Source: Portulaca oleracea (Eukaryota; Streptophyta; Magnoliopsida; Caryophyllales; Portulacaceae). From it: a stretch of DNA of 64,000 bases. The DNA is taken from assembly GCA_029582165.1 (NCBI GenBank), contig CM055889.1, forward strand, positions 18,012,341-18,076,340, written 5' to 3'. The notes below the pieces were generated by a model that was not told the origin of the DNA, searched no databases, and worked only from the letters and a program-made list of their open reading frames with translations. A program made the translations under genes and the position numbers. Below, in pieces: positions 10,854 through 22,015 of this stretch; the first letter of the stretch is position 1, and each line of letters starts with the position of its first letter.

Positions 10854-11536
10854 GCTTCATCTTTCTTCGTACTTTGTTTCAACTTTGAAGAAAACAAGTG
10901 TAATCCCAAGTTAAAATGTAAAAGGCAAAGATCACCCAGCTGAGCCTACTCTAGTTTCTAGCCATGTTTGCCTTTTATATCATGGAGATGGTTTTGAAAC
11001 TCTAGCTACATGCAAGTTCACTAAAAATATTTTCCACCAAAACTAGAGGAAAAATAGAAACAACTATGATGCCCTAGCTTGCATTTTGGTTTGTCAACTA
11101 TATACTCTTTGGGCCTAGGGGAGTGATGAGATACACAACAAATACATCTTCAAAATTATCCCATCTTTTTGAAGAAACATTTATTTGTTAATGTCTGATT
11201 GTATTGTAGTAATTAGACTTGATAATTTCTGATCAAACCCGAACCCTTTTGAAATTTATGGGTTTCGAACATGATTTTCTCAACTAAACCCAAAATATAC
11301 CAAACCTGAAATTAGTGGGTCAAATTTGACCCAAATGTTTGACCCGAAAATTTAATTTGTTATGTTAAAATAGTTATAATAATCTATCATTACTAGAAGA
11401 TAATAATATTTTATAATGTAGAGTGTACAAAAAGTTGTATTGGATAGTTGTGTATCTAAGTGGCCTTTTCTATTATTGATTTACAATATGTTCAAGTGTG
11501 GGCAGCTACTCAGAGCGGGAACTTGGAAGTGACTTA
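10854..11536. other. Gene-free AT-rich DNA with one inverted match to 6290-6318
   Basis: No frame or element recognised. The 29 bp at 10905-10933 are the exact complement of 6290-6318, so the two arms flank Element 1. The last DUF639 exon was searched for here and not seen. Confidence 0.5.
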
Positions 11537-11776
11537 TACACATTAGCACAAACTCCTTCGTACATTAGCATGAGCTCCTTTGCACATTGAAATAGACTCG
11601 TTTGCACACCAAAACAAATTCATTTGCACACTACCACAAACTTCTTTGTACACTAACACAAAATCATTTCCACACCAGAACACATAGTCATTTACACACT
11701 AACACATCATTTGCATACTAGCGCGAACTCCTTTGCACAGTAACATATATAGATGTCATTGCAAACTAACACAAAC
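11537..11776. repeat. Degenerate minisatellite, unit about 22 bp, about 11 units
   Basis: Units follow the pattern CACACTAACACAAACTCCTTTG with many substitutions and some length changes. No coding sense in any frame. Confidence 0.7.
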
Positions 11777-11961
11777 CTATTTTAGTGTGCTTATAGTATT
11801 ATGTCAGTGTGTTTGTTAAATATGAAATAGCAAGGTTAAAAAAAAGAAAATAAAACATAAAAAAATACAAAAGGGGGACTAACGAAAGAATATAAAGTTT
11901 TGAGAAAAATAGAAAAAAAATAAATGGAGAAGAATCTAATAAGGAAAAATCTAAAAAAGTT

Positions 11962-11994
<33 letters not shown>

Positions 11995-11997
11995 ATA

Positions 11998-12532
11998 GGA
12001 AAATTGGATTATAATAATCCCATGTTTTCCAAATTGGATTGCGATAATTCCTACTTTCACTTTGTATTCTGGTGGTCTAACAAAATAATAAAATTGGATT
12101 GTAGTGGTACCAAATCCACCTCCACATTCTTCTTATTTTTTTTCATTCCTACCCTATATTGTTTTTGTTTTTTCGTTCCTGCCCCTAGAAAGTTAATAAA
12201 TTGTAGTTTCTAAAACATTTTTAAAATTATTTTTTTGAGACTCTGAGTAATTATTATGATTTTTTAAAAATAATAAAATTGAAAAAGTGTAAAAAATAGT
12301 AAAAAAATTGAAAAAATTGGGAGAAACACCGTAAATTCATTAAAAATCATGGTAAAGTGTTATATTAAGTTTTGAATCAAATGCAACACAAAATCTATAA
12401 TATTTAGGGTATACTCTCGAAAATGTCCCACTACAATCCAATTTTATTTTTTTGGACCAACAGAATACAAAGTGAAAGTAGGGATTATCGCCATCCAATT
12501 TGCAAAACATGGGATTATTAGAATCCAATTTT

Positions 12533-12534
<2 letters not shown>
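11998..12534. mobile_element. P1: foldback element with about 110-bp terminal inverted repeats
   Basis: The left arm (11998 to about 12107) and right arm (about 12424 to 12534) are near-identical complements, both starting GGAAAATTGGATT. Outside both ends lie runs of TA (11961-11997 and 12535-12583). The 300-bp centre is AT-rich and has no coding frame. The terminal sequence is shared with P2. The long arms suggest a non-autonomous foldback or MULE-like DNA transposon; the superfamily is not certain because a TA-run duplication cannot be counted. Confidence 0.75.

Positions 12535-12583
<49 letters not shown>
12535..12583. repeat. TA microsatellite between P1 and P2
   Basis: Uninterrupted alternating TA of nearly 50 bp separating the two inverted-repeat elements. 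It is the likely target site of both. Confidence 0.9.
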
Positions 12584-12585
<2 letters not shown>

Positions 12586-14344
12586 GAAATTGGATTCTAA
12601 TAATACGAACTTTTGGCCATATAAGACTTAATAATACGAACTTTCGATTTGGCTCTGAATAATATGAACTTTGACCCCCTGTTGCCCCCAGTAACACGCC
12701 ACCGAGTTAAGATTAATTTAACTCGGTGGCATGCTGACGTGGCGGCGGAGGAACGGTGCTGACTTTTTTAATTTTGCCATGTCATCTAAAATTTGTCCAC
12801 ATCATCTTTTCCTTTTTTTTCTTTTTTTTTTCTCTCTCCTCTAACCCTTTTCTCTCCAGCCCAGTTCTCCTTCCCGCCCCCTCTTCTTTGATCCACCAGA
12901 CAGCCATGGCCATGACCATGACTTCTCCTCCTCTTCTCTCCATTTCTCTCTCTACAACTGAGAACCCAACTCAGAACATGACACCAAAATTTGAAGATAT
13001 ACACTCAAAACATACTCAATTTTGGGGGAGGGGAATCAACTACTCCACCATAACCAGATCAAACTTCTCACCTCTAACATACACGGATGAAATTGAGCTA
13101 CAAATGAATACACACAACCAAAACCCACCTGATCAGGGCTGGTTTCGGGCAGGGGAAAGGGGATGAAAAAACAGTGCACAATTGGCCTTCAGAAACGTAG
13201 AAAGTTGATTTGATTGAAACCCAAATCAAACGAATACCCAAAAAAATCCAAGTATCAAACCACAAATGTATGAAAGAAATCGCCAAACAAACCCAGACTC
13301 ATGAATCATATCAACCCAGAACGTTTCAAATCAAAAATTCCAACATGCATTAAAACTGAATATTCAACCTAATTACCTAGAAATTATGCAAACCAATTCA
13401 GATCAAGAACACAAGGAATAGAAATTTCGAACCTAATTAACTCGAACTCAAAGCTCACCAATTAAACTTTGTTTAGTTCAGTGAGGCTCTTCTAATGAAA
13501 AGGAACAGAAAGTTGCTTTTGGTCTCCTGCTCTAACTCGAAGCTAAGCAATTAAATTCTAAACCTAAGAAAGCATTAAAAACGAACCCGGAATCCAAGCA
13601 AATGGACCCTAGAATTTGAAGACATACACTCAAAACATACTCAATTTTAGGGGGAAAAATCAACTACTCCACCATAACCAGCTCAAACTTCTCACCCCAA
13701 AAAAAAAAAAAAACAGAAGTTCAACGTCCGAGAGGAGATCGAGGGTTCTGGAGAAAGGGCGTCACAATTGTCTCATCATCGCCTTCTCCTGGGTTTTTCG
13801 ACGGAGGTCGAGGACTGTCAGTGACAAGTGAGAGTTGAGTGAGGGACAGTGAGTCGCCCTCTGGAACCGAGCTTGGTGCTGGGAATCAATGGCTGCCATG
13901 GGGGAAGGAAAGTTTCAGAGCTCCAAATTCTTGCCGGAGATGTCGAGGACTGAGTAGGACTCGTCGGAAGTGGGCGGCGGAGGATAAGAATCGGCGCCGG
14001 AGGAGGGCAGAGGTGGAAGGTGGGATCATCGGAGGAGGAGTTGGGATTGTGTTGGTCGGGCATTGCTGAGCATCTGCTGGAAAAAATGGGGGAAATGTAG
14101 AGAGAGGAGAGAGAAAGAGAGAGAAGGGCTTAAAAAAATAAAAGGGAAAAAAAATAAAAGGGTGAGTTGACATTTTTTTAAGTCAACTGATGACATGGCA
14201 ATGTCAAAATTCAAAGACAATATAACTCCGCCGCCAGCTAGGATCGCCACCGAGTTAAGTTCATATTATTCAGAACCAAATCGAAAGTTCGTATTATTAA
14301 GTCTTATATGGCCAAAAGTTCGTATTATTATAATCCAATTTCCC
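12584..14344. mobile_element. P2: larger inverted-repeat element (1.76 kb) in the same TA run
   Basis: Ends are GGGAAATTGGATT at 12584 and its complement ending at 14344; the arms match over about 90 bp, including AATAATACGAACTTTTGGCC and GACTTAATAATACGAAC. The inside is unlike the arms: a pyrimidine-rich stretch (12800-12960), AT-rich middle, and a GC-rich 13720-14070 stretch that looks like gene leader sequence. No transposase frame. A perfect 13-bp hairpin, GCCACCGAGTTAA and TTAACTCGGTGGC, is at 12698-12730, and the same 13-mer recurs at 14246-14258 as an extension of the right arm. Likely a non-autonomous element that picked up host sequence. Confidence 0.7.
12989..13696 (+). repeat. Pair of 85-bp direct repeats inside P2
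   Basis: 12989-13073 and 13613-13696 match at roughly nine positions in ten, both running from AATTTGAAGA through ACTCAAAACATACTCAATTT to CTTCTCACC. They show an internal duplication or two related captures before P2 moved. Confidence 0.7.
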
Positions 14345-14544
14345 TATATGATATATATATAGTGACCAATGCCCCACACACTCAACCCTCATTTAGATTC
14401 ACGCCAAATAATATCTAACCGTAAAAACATGTTTCCAGTGAAAAAAGGAAAGCCTGACATGAGGCTGATATATAATAGTAGGGTTGAAATGTTTAGTCCC
14501 ACATGACTACCAAATAAATTTCGCAGTTAAGGGAAAATTTGAAA

Positions 14545-14692
14545 ATATTAAAACATATATGAAAATGGGTAAAAAAAATTAGAATATTGAGAAAAAATAA
14601 AATGAAGAGGAGGGAAGTATATTAAAATATATATGAAAATGGGTAAAAAAAATTAGAATATTGAGAAAAAATAAAATGAAGAGGAGGGAAGT
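14545..14692. repeat. Tandem duplication, two 74-bp units
   Basis: 14545-14618 and 14619-14692 differ at about one base (CATATATG against TATATATG). The near-identity means a recent duplication. Confidence 0.85.
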
Positions 14693-14951
14693 CGAAAAAT
14701 ATCAAGCGGCGAATTTGAACCCTAAACCTCAAGGAAGGTAAAATACAATGACTACCACCATGCCATGTAATCCACACCTATGTTCTTTGCGCACCAAATT
14801 TTATTTACGGTTTCTTTTCCAGCAAAAAAGGAATAAAAAATTGATGCAAAACTAACATATAGCGGGAGTACCTAATAAATTTTCAATTGAAAAAGCCTTC
14901 ACTACCAAAAACTTTCCATAATGGACATCCATCATATATAAATTTATACAG

Positions 14952-14982
14952 CTAGTCTTTGTACCGTGTCATGCACGAGTTG
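14952..14982 (-). mobile_element. Helitron-like 3' terminus, minus strand
   Basis: Read on the minus strand it gives a hairpin CGTG-CATGA-CACG, a short spacer and CTAG followed by C. That is the Helitron 3' signature, but the other end (to the right) could not be placed, so only the terminus is marked. Confidence 0.4.
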
Positions 14983-15345
14983 ATTTTATCATATTTGTCA
15001 TTTTTTTATTTTTTTTTCGCAACTGTGATTTCCATTTTCTTTTACAATATTTGGTTGAAGGAGTGTTATGAAATTTACAATGAATATTCATTATTTTATT
15101 TTGCTAAATACATTTTGAAAAAATACTCTTAATTTTTTCTAAATATACTAATCATTCTTTTGAAAGGGTTGAATGATTGATTTTGATTAAAAGAATTTCA
15201 ATATAGAATGTTTGTTCTTTTGGAACTACTACTATTAAATTAACAATTAAAAGGTACTTTTTTACCATTATAATACTGAGATCTTTTTATTTTAATTTTT
15301 AATGTAGGTGAGAGAGCAGAAGTCTACTTTCATATTAATATATTA

Positions 15346-15640
15346 CTCCATCCGTTCTATATTAATTGACACTTAAACTAACTTTTTTTGTTCCAAAATA
15401 ATTGTCACTTTCCATGTTCCAATACTTAATTTAATTATTTAACCTAAATAATTATGTCAACCTTTTACTTTTTCAATAAATAAAAATTGTTTCTACTCAC
15501 ATTCTCTCACTACTTACACCTTGATATTCGAAAAAACACATTTAAAAATAGTACTTTTTAATTTTATAGGTAGTTTTTTTAGTTAAACCTAGATATGTGA
15601 AATTTTTTGAAATATGTCAATTAATATGGAACGGAGGGAG
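15346..15640 (+). mobile_element. Stowaway-like MITE S1
   Basis: 295 bp between CTCCATCCGTTC and GAACGGAGGGAG, with TA on each side (15344-15345 and 15641-15642). The inner ends TATTAATTGACA and TGTCAATTAATA extend the inverted repeat. No coding capacity; Tc1/mariner-derived by its ends and TA target. Confidence 0.85.
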
Positions 15641-15642
15641 TA

Positions 15643-17870
15643 CTTGTAATTTTAAATTTTTTATACTTATATAATTATTTGTAAACTTTGAAAGTTCGAT
15701 AATTAAGTTATTCCATTTTAAAGACAAATTAATTGATTAATTATTAGGTACATTGTTTGATTTTTAAGATACTTTTTGGGGGAGTACATAAATTTTATGT
15801 TTTTTGTTTATATATTTATTCATATGTTTTAAATTATATAGTGTTAAATATATTTATTCATATGTTTTGTCTATCTAGATATATAATCAAATATACTCTT
15901 CATGATTTGTTTAGGTTATTTTCTGCTTATACTTCTACACTCCCTCATAGAAATAGATCATAACTATAACATTTTTAGACAAATCTCATAATTTGATGCT
16001 AAAATCCATATTTTCAATGGCAAGGACCAAGCGGCAAGCCTCAATCCACCATTTGTCACACTATTTTTATTTAATCAGTATAGTACTTTTTGCCCAACAT
16101 ATTTACTTACTTTGTACAACTTGATTCAAGATTTATTGAAAATTTAAAATAAATACATACTACAGTTTATGTTTTTGGTGTCAAAGAAATTATGTTTGTT
16201 GTTATTTTTTAAGATAGAATAATTTTAGTATGTGATAAAATACAAATGGTTATAGTTTTAACATTTTAAAATGATGTTCGATAAAAAAAAGTGAAAAAAG
16301 GATAAGGATAATTAACTAGGAGAGCACATATTTGTTTTGTTTGATTATGATAGCCGACAATTTTATAATTAATTTAATAATATTATTCATTAATATTTGA
16401 TATTTGTAACTTATGTTATTACAATAATAAACCTCAATATATTTGTAAATTGTAACCTATGTTATTCTGTATTAAAAGTTACAATTGGTAGTGTCTCATT
16501 GTCTCTATTTGAAGTTTGACCTTATAAATTAGACATAAATATTAAGGATGCATATAATTAATTTGGTAATATAAATATATATGTCCATTAAGATCGAGAG
16601 CATATATTATGCAACGAGCAAATTATGTTTGAAATTTAATAATTGGGAGTCAATCAGAAATTATTTTGTTTGAGTTTTTGCTCTTTTTCAAGTGTAAAGC
16701 AATTTAACATGGTTGAAGGTGCTTTGAAAATTATAGACATTAGTAAAGAGAGCAAGAACAGTAAGTGTACCATATATTTGAAATCTCATTTCTTTATTAT
16801 TTAGTTTATCATTGAAGATTATGATATAAAATATTTCTTGGCTATTTTTTTGGCCACATGGTGAAGTTTCTATATTCTTTAATAACACGTTTTTGAGTTT
16901 ATTGCATAAAATAGTAGGTTTAATTTATTTATTTCTCTTCTACACGATTGTATCCAAAGAATTTCAGTAGAGAGATATATTGTGATGGATGAATAACCCT
17001 AATTTATAAAAAGATGACCCAAGTAGTAGAAGTGTTTTTTTTTTTTAATGAAATACTAAAATGTTCCAATCCAACTCCACTCTTCTTTAACCTCTTTTTC
17101 CTTTTTTTAAAAAAAATGAAATACAATTATATATGCAAGTGAAGCATATTTTTTTCTATTTTTTTTATGTAGATATTGACTTCATATATGTCCGTATACA
17201 CATATTTTCATATGAATCTATTTACTCATATCCCTTTTCTTAAAAGCATTATAGCATTTTCTTTGTAACATATACACGTTTTTCTATCCAAGAATAAAAT
17301 GACATAATAAGAAAATTATATACTTACAATTCTTTAGAAATAAATTAATTAGTGTTTAAGTTTATGATATACCATTTCTTTCTACGTCAAGTATAACTTA
17401 ACGTTTTAAATATTATACTCATTGCATATGTACAAGAGTAATCTTATATTTTTTTTATATCCAATATTGAAATCTTTATGTTATTATATGAATATACACT
17501 TATAAAGATAAATATTTAATTAAAAATAAAAACTCCATGTAAGAAAAAACAAAATCTATATATATTGCAATAAGTAAATAAGACTACTAATTAACAAAAT
17601 TCAATAGTAAATGTATTTGAAATGTTCAAAAAAATACATATTCTTCTTAAAAATTATTACTCATTAAATATATGTTTATTGGTGTATCATATATCATATA
17701 TAATATATATTTATTGATAGAAAAAGCGAGGATAGGAAAATATATATTTTTTTGATAACATAAGTATTTTTAATCTATAAGTGATATATAAATTATCTGT
17801 ATGACATGGTAAATAGTTGTTGTTTATGTTAAGTTTACACCTCAGCAATAATAAAAAATACAATTACTGA
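15643..17870. other. AT-rich DNA without recognisable genes
   Basis: Strongly AT-rich, many short homopolymers, no frame above about 70 codons and none with recognisable motifs. Nothing further can be supported. Confidence 0.6.
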
Positions 17871-18365
17871 TCTATCTATTATATTATATTAAAATACAAT
17901 CATAAACATGGAGCAAATGCCACGTGTCAAGCAAGTAAAAATTTTGACTTTAAAAAAAGTAAAAAGTTTTCATTGATGCTTTCAATCTCAAACCACGAAA
18001 AGAAAAAAGACACATGGGAAACCAAAGATCAAAATTTACAAAAAAAGGGAATCCAAATACCAAAATCAATTACCCTCATAATTACATTATACAGTTACAC
18101 AATGCTAATACACCTACGGTTACAGAATACAAATATCCATGAAAGATGTTTTTTTTAAAAAAAAAAACTATTCAAATTCTCTCATTAAATGAACGTTGAA
18201 ATAGTCTTGGAGTTGTGACATAATTCCTCCCGCTGTTTTATTATTTTTCGTTTTTTCGTGTTTTCATTGTTGATCTAGTTGTTTGGTTGTCTTGGTCTTG
18301 TTTAGAAAAAAAAGGATAACTGTCCGCAAAGAACATAAATGACAATTGTAGTCAGTGGTAAAAAA

Positions 18366-18418
18366 TATTATTACTATTATTATTATTATCATTATTATTA
18401 TTATTATTATTATTATTT
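18366..18418. repeat. TTA/ATT microsatellite
   Basis: About 17 near-perfect trinucleotide units of ATT with one ATC and one ACT interruption. Confidence 0.9.
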
Positions 18419-18458
18419 AATTCCAAATCGCAAAAGAAAAGAAAAGGCAACACAACTG

Positions 18459-18734
18459 CTCCCTCCATTCCATATTAATTGACATATTTTAAAATTTTTC
18501 ATATACCAAGATTAAACTAAAAAAACTACTCACATAATAAATAACACAATTTTTCAACGTGTTTTTTCGGATACCAAGGTGTAGGTAGTGAGAGAAGGTA
18601 ATAATTGAAAAAATAAAAAATTAACATAATTATTAAAGTTACAATAATTAAATTCGGTATTGAAAAATGGAAAGTGACAATTATTTTGGAACAAAAAAAT
18701 TAGTTTAAATATCAATTAATATGGAACGGAGGAG
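18459..18734 (-). mobile_element. Stowaway-like MITE S2
   Basis: 276 bp with ends CTCCCTCCATTCC and GGAACGGAGGAG and the same inner TATTAATTGACA motif as S1, in reverse orientation. The TA duplication has decayed. Confidence 0.75.
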
Positions 18735-20094
18735 AAAGTTAGACTGAAATGAAATTATGTTTATCAACTCCTCACTAATGAAAAAAATAAATAACTCAAA
18801 TAAGAATTTCAAGGGATAACAACGGACAAAATACAAATCTTTCGCAATTTAATACAATTTATTTACAATATTCATTCTCCTACATTATATAGCTACAAAA
18901 GTTACTAAACTATTGACTTGGAACTTCACTATATAATCCACATACATTTATGGATAATTTCGTCACAATACATGCTAATCATTTCAAAGGTAATTAAATA
19001 CTCAACAATCCATGAGCATGAAGAGTAATATATATCACCAACTTATCCTTTGCTTCCCACTTTCGGAAAAGCTCTACTATCTTAATTCCAATATGATTTG
19101 TAATGTTCAATTTAAATTTCGAAGTACAATTTTCATACTAACGTAATTTTATTTTCAGGAACTGCTTTTACAATTTTCAGCTATCTGTAAGTTTGTTAAT
19201 TCTACGATGGGCTTCCTTCCTATTCAAGTTATGAGGTAAAATGTTCTTATTTTTAAAATTGAAAGTCTAACAGATTTTAATATCTCATGCTCTATTTCAC
19301 ATAGAATATCCTAGCTTTAAAGAATATGTAGAACAATGATGATATAATTACTTTTCAATCTTTTAATTTTAATTTGAACTTTATTAGCTTAACTATTTTG
19401 TTGATTGTCCAAACCTTCTCGCCATCGTCACCTGTCAATTCTAGGCATAACTCATAACTCTCATTCCCTCTTTGTAAGTAGATTAGACTAGAATCATACA
19501 ACTTTCAAAAACATAATTAAAAGAATGAAAGATGCTCAATTGGGAACAAAAAAATAGAATCGATGAAATTTAGAAGAATGACAAAAACAATACCGTGAAA
19601 AGAGGAATTTGATTGAGAGTTGAAATATGGAGTGGTAGAGGGAAAAGGGAAAAAAAGGAAGTAGAAAATGCGTTCTTCTTTCTCTAATTAAATCCAAATT
19701 CAGTATCGAAATTAGAATATTTAATATAAAATAATTTGAATGCACATATTATTATATTATCATTGTTATAATTTGTTTGAAATAAATAAAAAGCATTATG
19801 CAATTAAACATTTATGCAATTATTATATATTTTGAATACAATATCAAAATGACTCAATTTGTTTATTCCAAACAAGTGCTTATCAAAACAAAATAATGAA
19901 AATTGTCATAAATTGAGCATCGCTCCTTGAATCAAATAGTACTAAAAGACAAGAAATGCACACTTGCAATTAAACTGAAACCCAACAAATGAGATAAAAT
20001 AATTCGTGCATAACACGGGTACAAATATTAGTATATATATTAAAATAATTCCTTCAAAGGAAAACCCAAACCTAAAAGAAATGATTGATATGAT

Positions 20095-20560
20095 GTTGTA
20101 AAAAAAACTTATATTACTATTCTATGTTTTCTTTAACAACTGCAAAAAGAAACAAAATACTAACTTTATGATCGATAAAAGATTTAAATTAATCTCTCTT
20201 TGTTATAAAAAAAATAATGCAACTTTGTTTTGACTGATGTTGCAATTGTTGATATATGTTTAAATTTAGAATTAAGCATTACTTTAAAATTTATAATTAT
20301 TAGTTTTAACTACTTAAATGGTAATGATTTATAATTTCTCTAAACATTTATATTTTAATTATTTTTATAAAAAAATATATTTATTTATGAAAATAAATTT
20401 CCAACAAAATCATATTTATAATGTATATACATAGTTTCTATTATTTTAGTCAATTTATTCCAATGTTTAACATCAATATTTTTTTTAATGTTGTTGAGAA
20501 AGATGTAAAGTTAATTATAGAGTTGCTTGCATTTGTTCAACTTAAATAATAAAGATTATT
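20095..20560 (+). repeat. Dispersed AT-rich repeat, copy 1 (copy 2 at 29940-30380)
   Basis: Clear position-by-position similarity to 29940-30380, for example TTGTTATAAAAAAAATAATG against TTGTTATTAAAAATGTAATG, then GCAACTTTGTTTTGACTGAT against GCAACTTTATTTTGATTGAT. Roughly three bases in four agree, so the split is old. Its left edge resembles the Helitron starts nearby. Confidence 0.6.
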
Positions 20561-20574
20561 AGTATTCTTTATTA

Positions 20575-21025
20575 TCTATTCTATTAGGTATATTAAAATA
20601 CAACCCCCCATAATAGGATGATGCTATGTGTCAAACTAAGGTATTATATAATAATTTATTCTTATTTTAAAAAAAATAAATACCTATCACGAAAGTTGAA
20701 AGGTCACATTTTACCAACTAAATTCAATTTTAGAAAAGTAATAATTAAATATGTGTCATCAAAAAATTATTATTAACTAAATAATTTGTGAAAAACATAA
20801 TTGCCGAAAAAATAAATAAGAAAACAATTATATTATGTAAATTAATTTTGAAGACAATTTATATGAAACAAATACAAAAATAATGATAATATGATTGTTG
20901 TATAATTTTTTAAATTAATTTCTAATTATTATTTTAATTGAAAATTGTTTTAAAATTCCTCCAAAAAAATTACATATAAATATTGAAAAATTTCCCGTGC
21001 ATCGCACGGGGATATACAATGCTAG
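20575..21025 (+). mobile_element. Small non-autonomous Helitron, 451 bp
   Basis: Starts TC after an A (20574) and ends CTAG before a T (21026), the A/T target context of Helitrons. Just inside the right end, CCCGTGC-ATC-GCACGGG (20994-21010) forms a perfect 7-bp hairpin 11 bases before CTAG. No coding capacity. Confidence 0.75.
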
Positions 21026-21112
21026 TTAAATATTGAAAAATAAAATAGTAGAAGTTTATTGACATTATATATATATATCATTGTACGTTACATACTTACA
21101 TATGAACCATTA

Positions 21113-21321
21113 TCTATTACATATATTAAAACAAAACCCTTTGTAACAAGGTAATGCCGTGTGTCAACATAATTAATGTATAACCATGTAATTGTTTTTA
21201 ATAAAAAAAACATAAGTCATGGAGCATTGCAGATATACAAAGGAGTTTAGTGGAACAAGTTTTGATTGCAACTATTGATTTGTTACTCTTCCATTAAAAT
21301 CATCTTGCAACGGTTAAACAA
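21113..21321 (+). mobile_element. Truncated Helitron-like 5' end
   Basis: A followed by TCTATTACATATATTAAAAC and then AAAACCCTTTGTAACAAGG, closely similar to the starts at 20575 and 21322. No matching 3' end before the next start. Confidence 0.4.
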
Positions 21322-21873
21322 TCTATCTATTATCTATTAAATACTCCCTCCGTCTCTAAATAAGTGTCAATTTTCTTAACTACCTTGTCCCTTTTTGTTT
21401 GTCAATTTTACAATTCCAATAACTAAAATATCTAAATTACCCTCAATTAATGAATTTTAGTTTATTTTACCTTTTAAACTACCACTTTATTACTCTCTTT
21501 ACATTGAAATTAGTGGAAGGGTATATTTGTCTTCCACAAACTTTTTACTCTTTTTCTTATAAACATTGAGTTTAGAAAGTTAGGTAATTTGTCATTTCAA
21601 AAGGGACGGAGGGAGTATATTAAAACAAAACCCAAATCAATGTGTTGTTGCTATGTGTCACTCACCAAGATAAAACTATTTTAAAAAGAACAATTTATTC
21701 AAGTCATTAAATGTTACTTTGACTAATGCAAAATTACATAAATGTTATAGATACAATTTAAAACATTAATATGTTATAAGTTTTATTTGGGATGATATTG
21801 TTACCTATAGACTCCACCATAGATACAGTATTTAAAGTAACTATTCCTCATCTATCGAAATTAGATCCCATTA
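21322..21873 (+). mobile_element. Helitron-like 5' end interrupted by a Stowaway MITE
   Basis: TCTATCTATTATCTATTAAA at 21322 continues after MITE S3 as TATTAAAACAAAACCCAAAT at 21618. Without S3 the joined sequence is like the neighbouring Helitron starts. The right part is cut by Element A at 21874. Confidence 0.45.
21344..21615 (+). mobile_element. Stowaway-like MITE S3
   Basis: 272 bp, ends CTCCCTCCGTCTC and GGGACGGAGGGAG, flanked by TA at 21342-21343 and 21616-21617. Its inside differs from S1/S2 (GTGTCAATTTTC), so it is another subfamily. Confidence 0.9.
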
Positions 21874-22015
21874 TGATGTAGATTTGGTCCCAAATATACA
21901 TCATGGGAGCCAAATGCTTGATTTCATACAAAAGGAGCTTCAATCACTCGTCCAACTAGCTTCATTAAGGGTGGTTTGGTAATTTGCTCAATAACTCAAG
22001 ATCCATGAAGATGTT

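Larger units (their letters stand above)
17871..20031 (+). mobile_element. Possible degenerate Helitron
   Basis: The left side begins A then TCTATCTATTATATTATATT, the same kind of start as at 20575 and 21322. The right side carries CGTGCATAACACGG at 20005-20018 and TTAG at 20028-20031, a worn version of the hairpin-plus-CTAG end. No Rep/helicase frame is present, so it would be non-autonomous. It contains a TTA microsatellite and MITE S2. The pairing of these two ends is a guess. Confidence 0.35.

Noticed and set aside
11836..12060. Minus-strand frame with IYKYIYIYI runs.
   Set aside because: Translation of a TA microsatellite plus the P1 arm.
12756..14250. Several overlapping frames of 60-136 codons on both strands inside P2.
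   Set aside because: Frames on both strands over low-complexity pyrimidine- or GC-rich DNA, no start context or domain, and they cross the direct repeats. Treated as cargo of P2.
18366..18418. Could the ATT array or other repeats be a CRISPR array?
   Set aside because: Simple trinucleotide microsatellite with no spacers; plant nuclear DNA.
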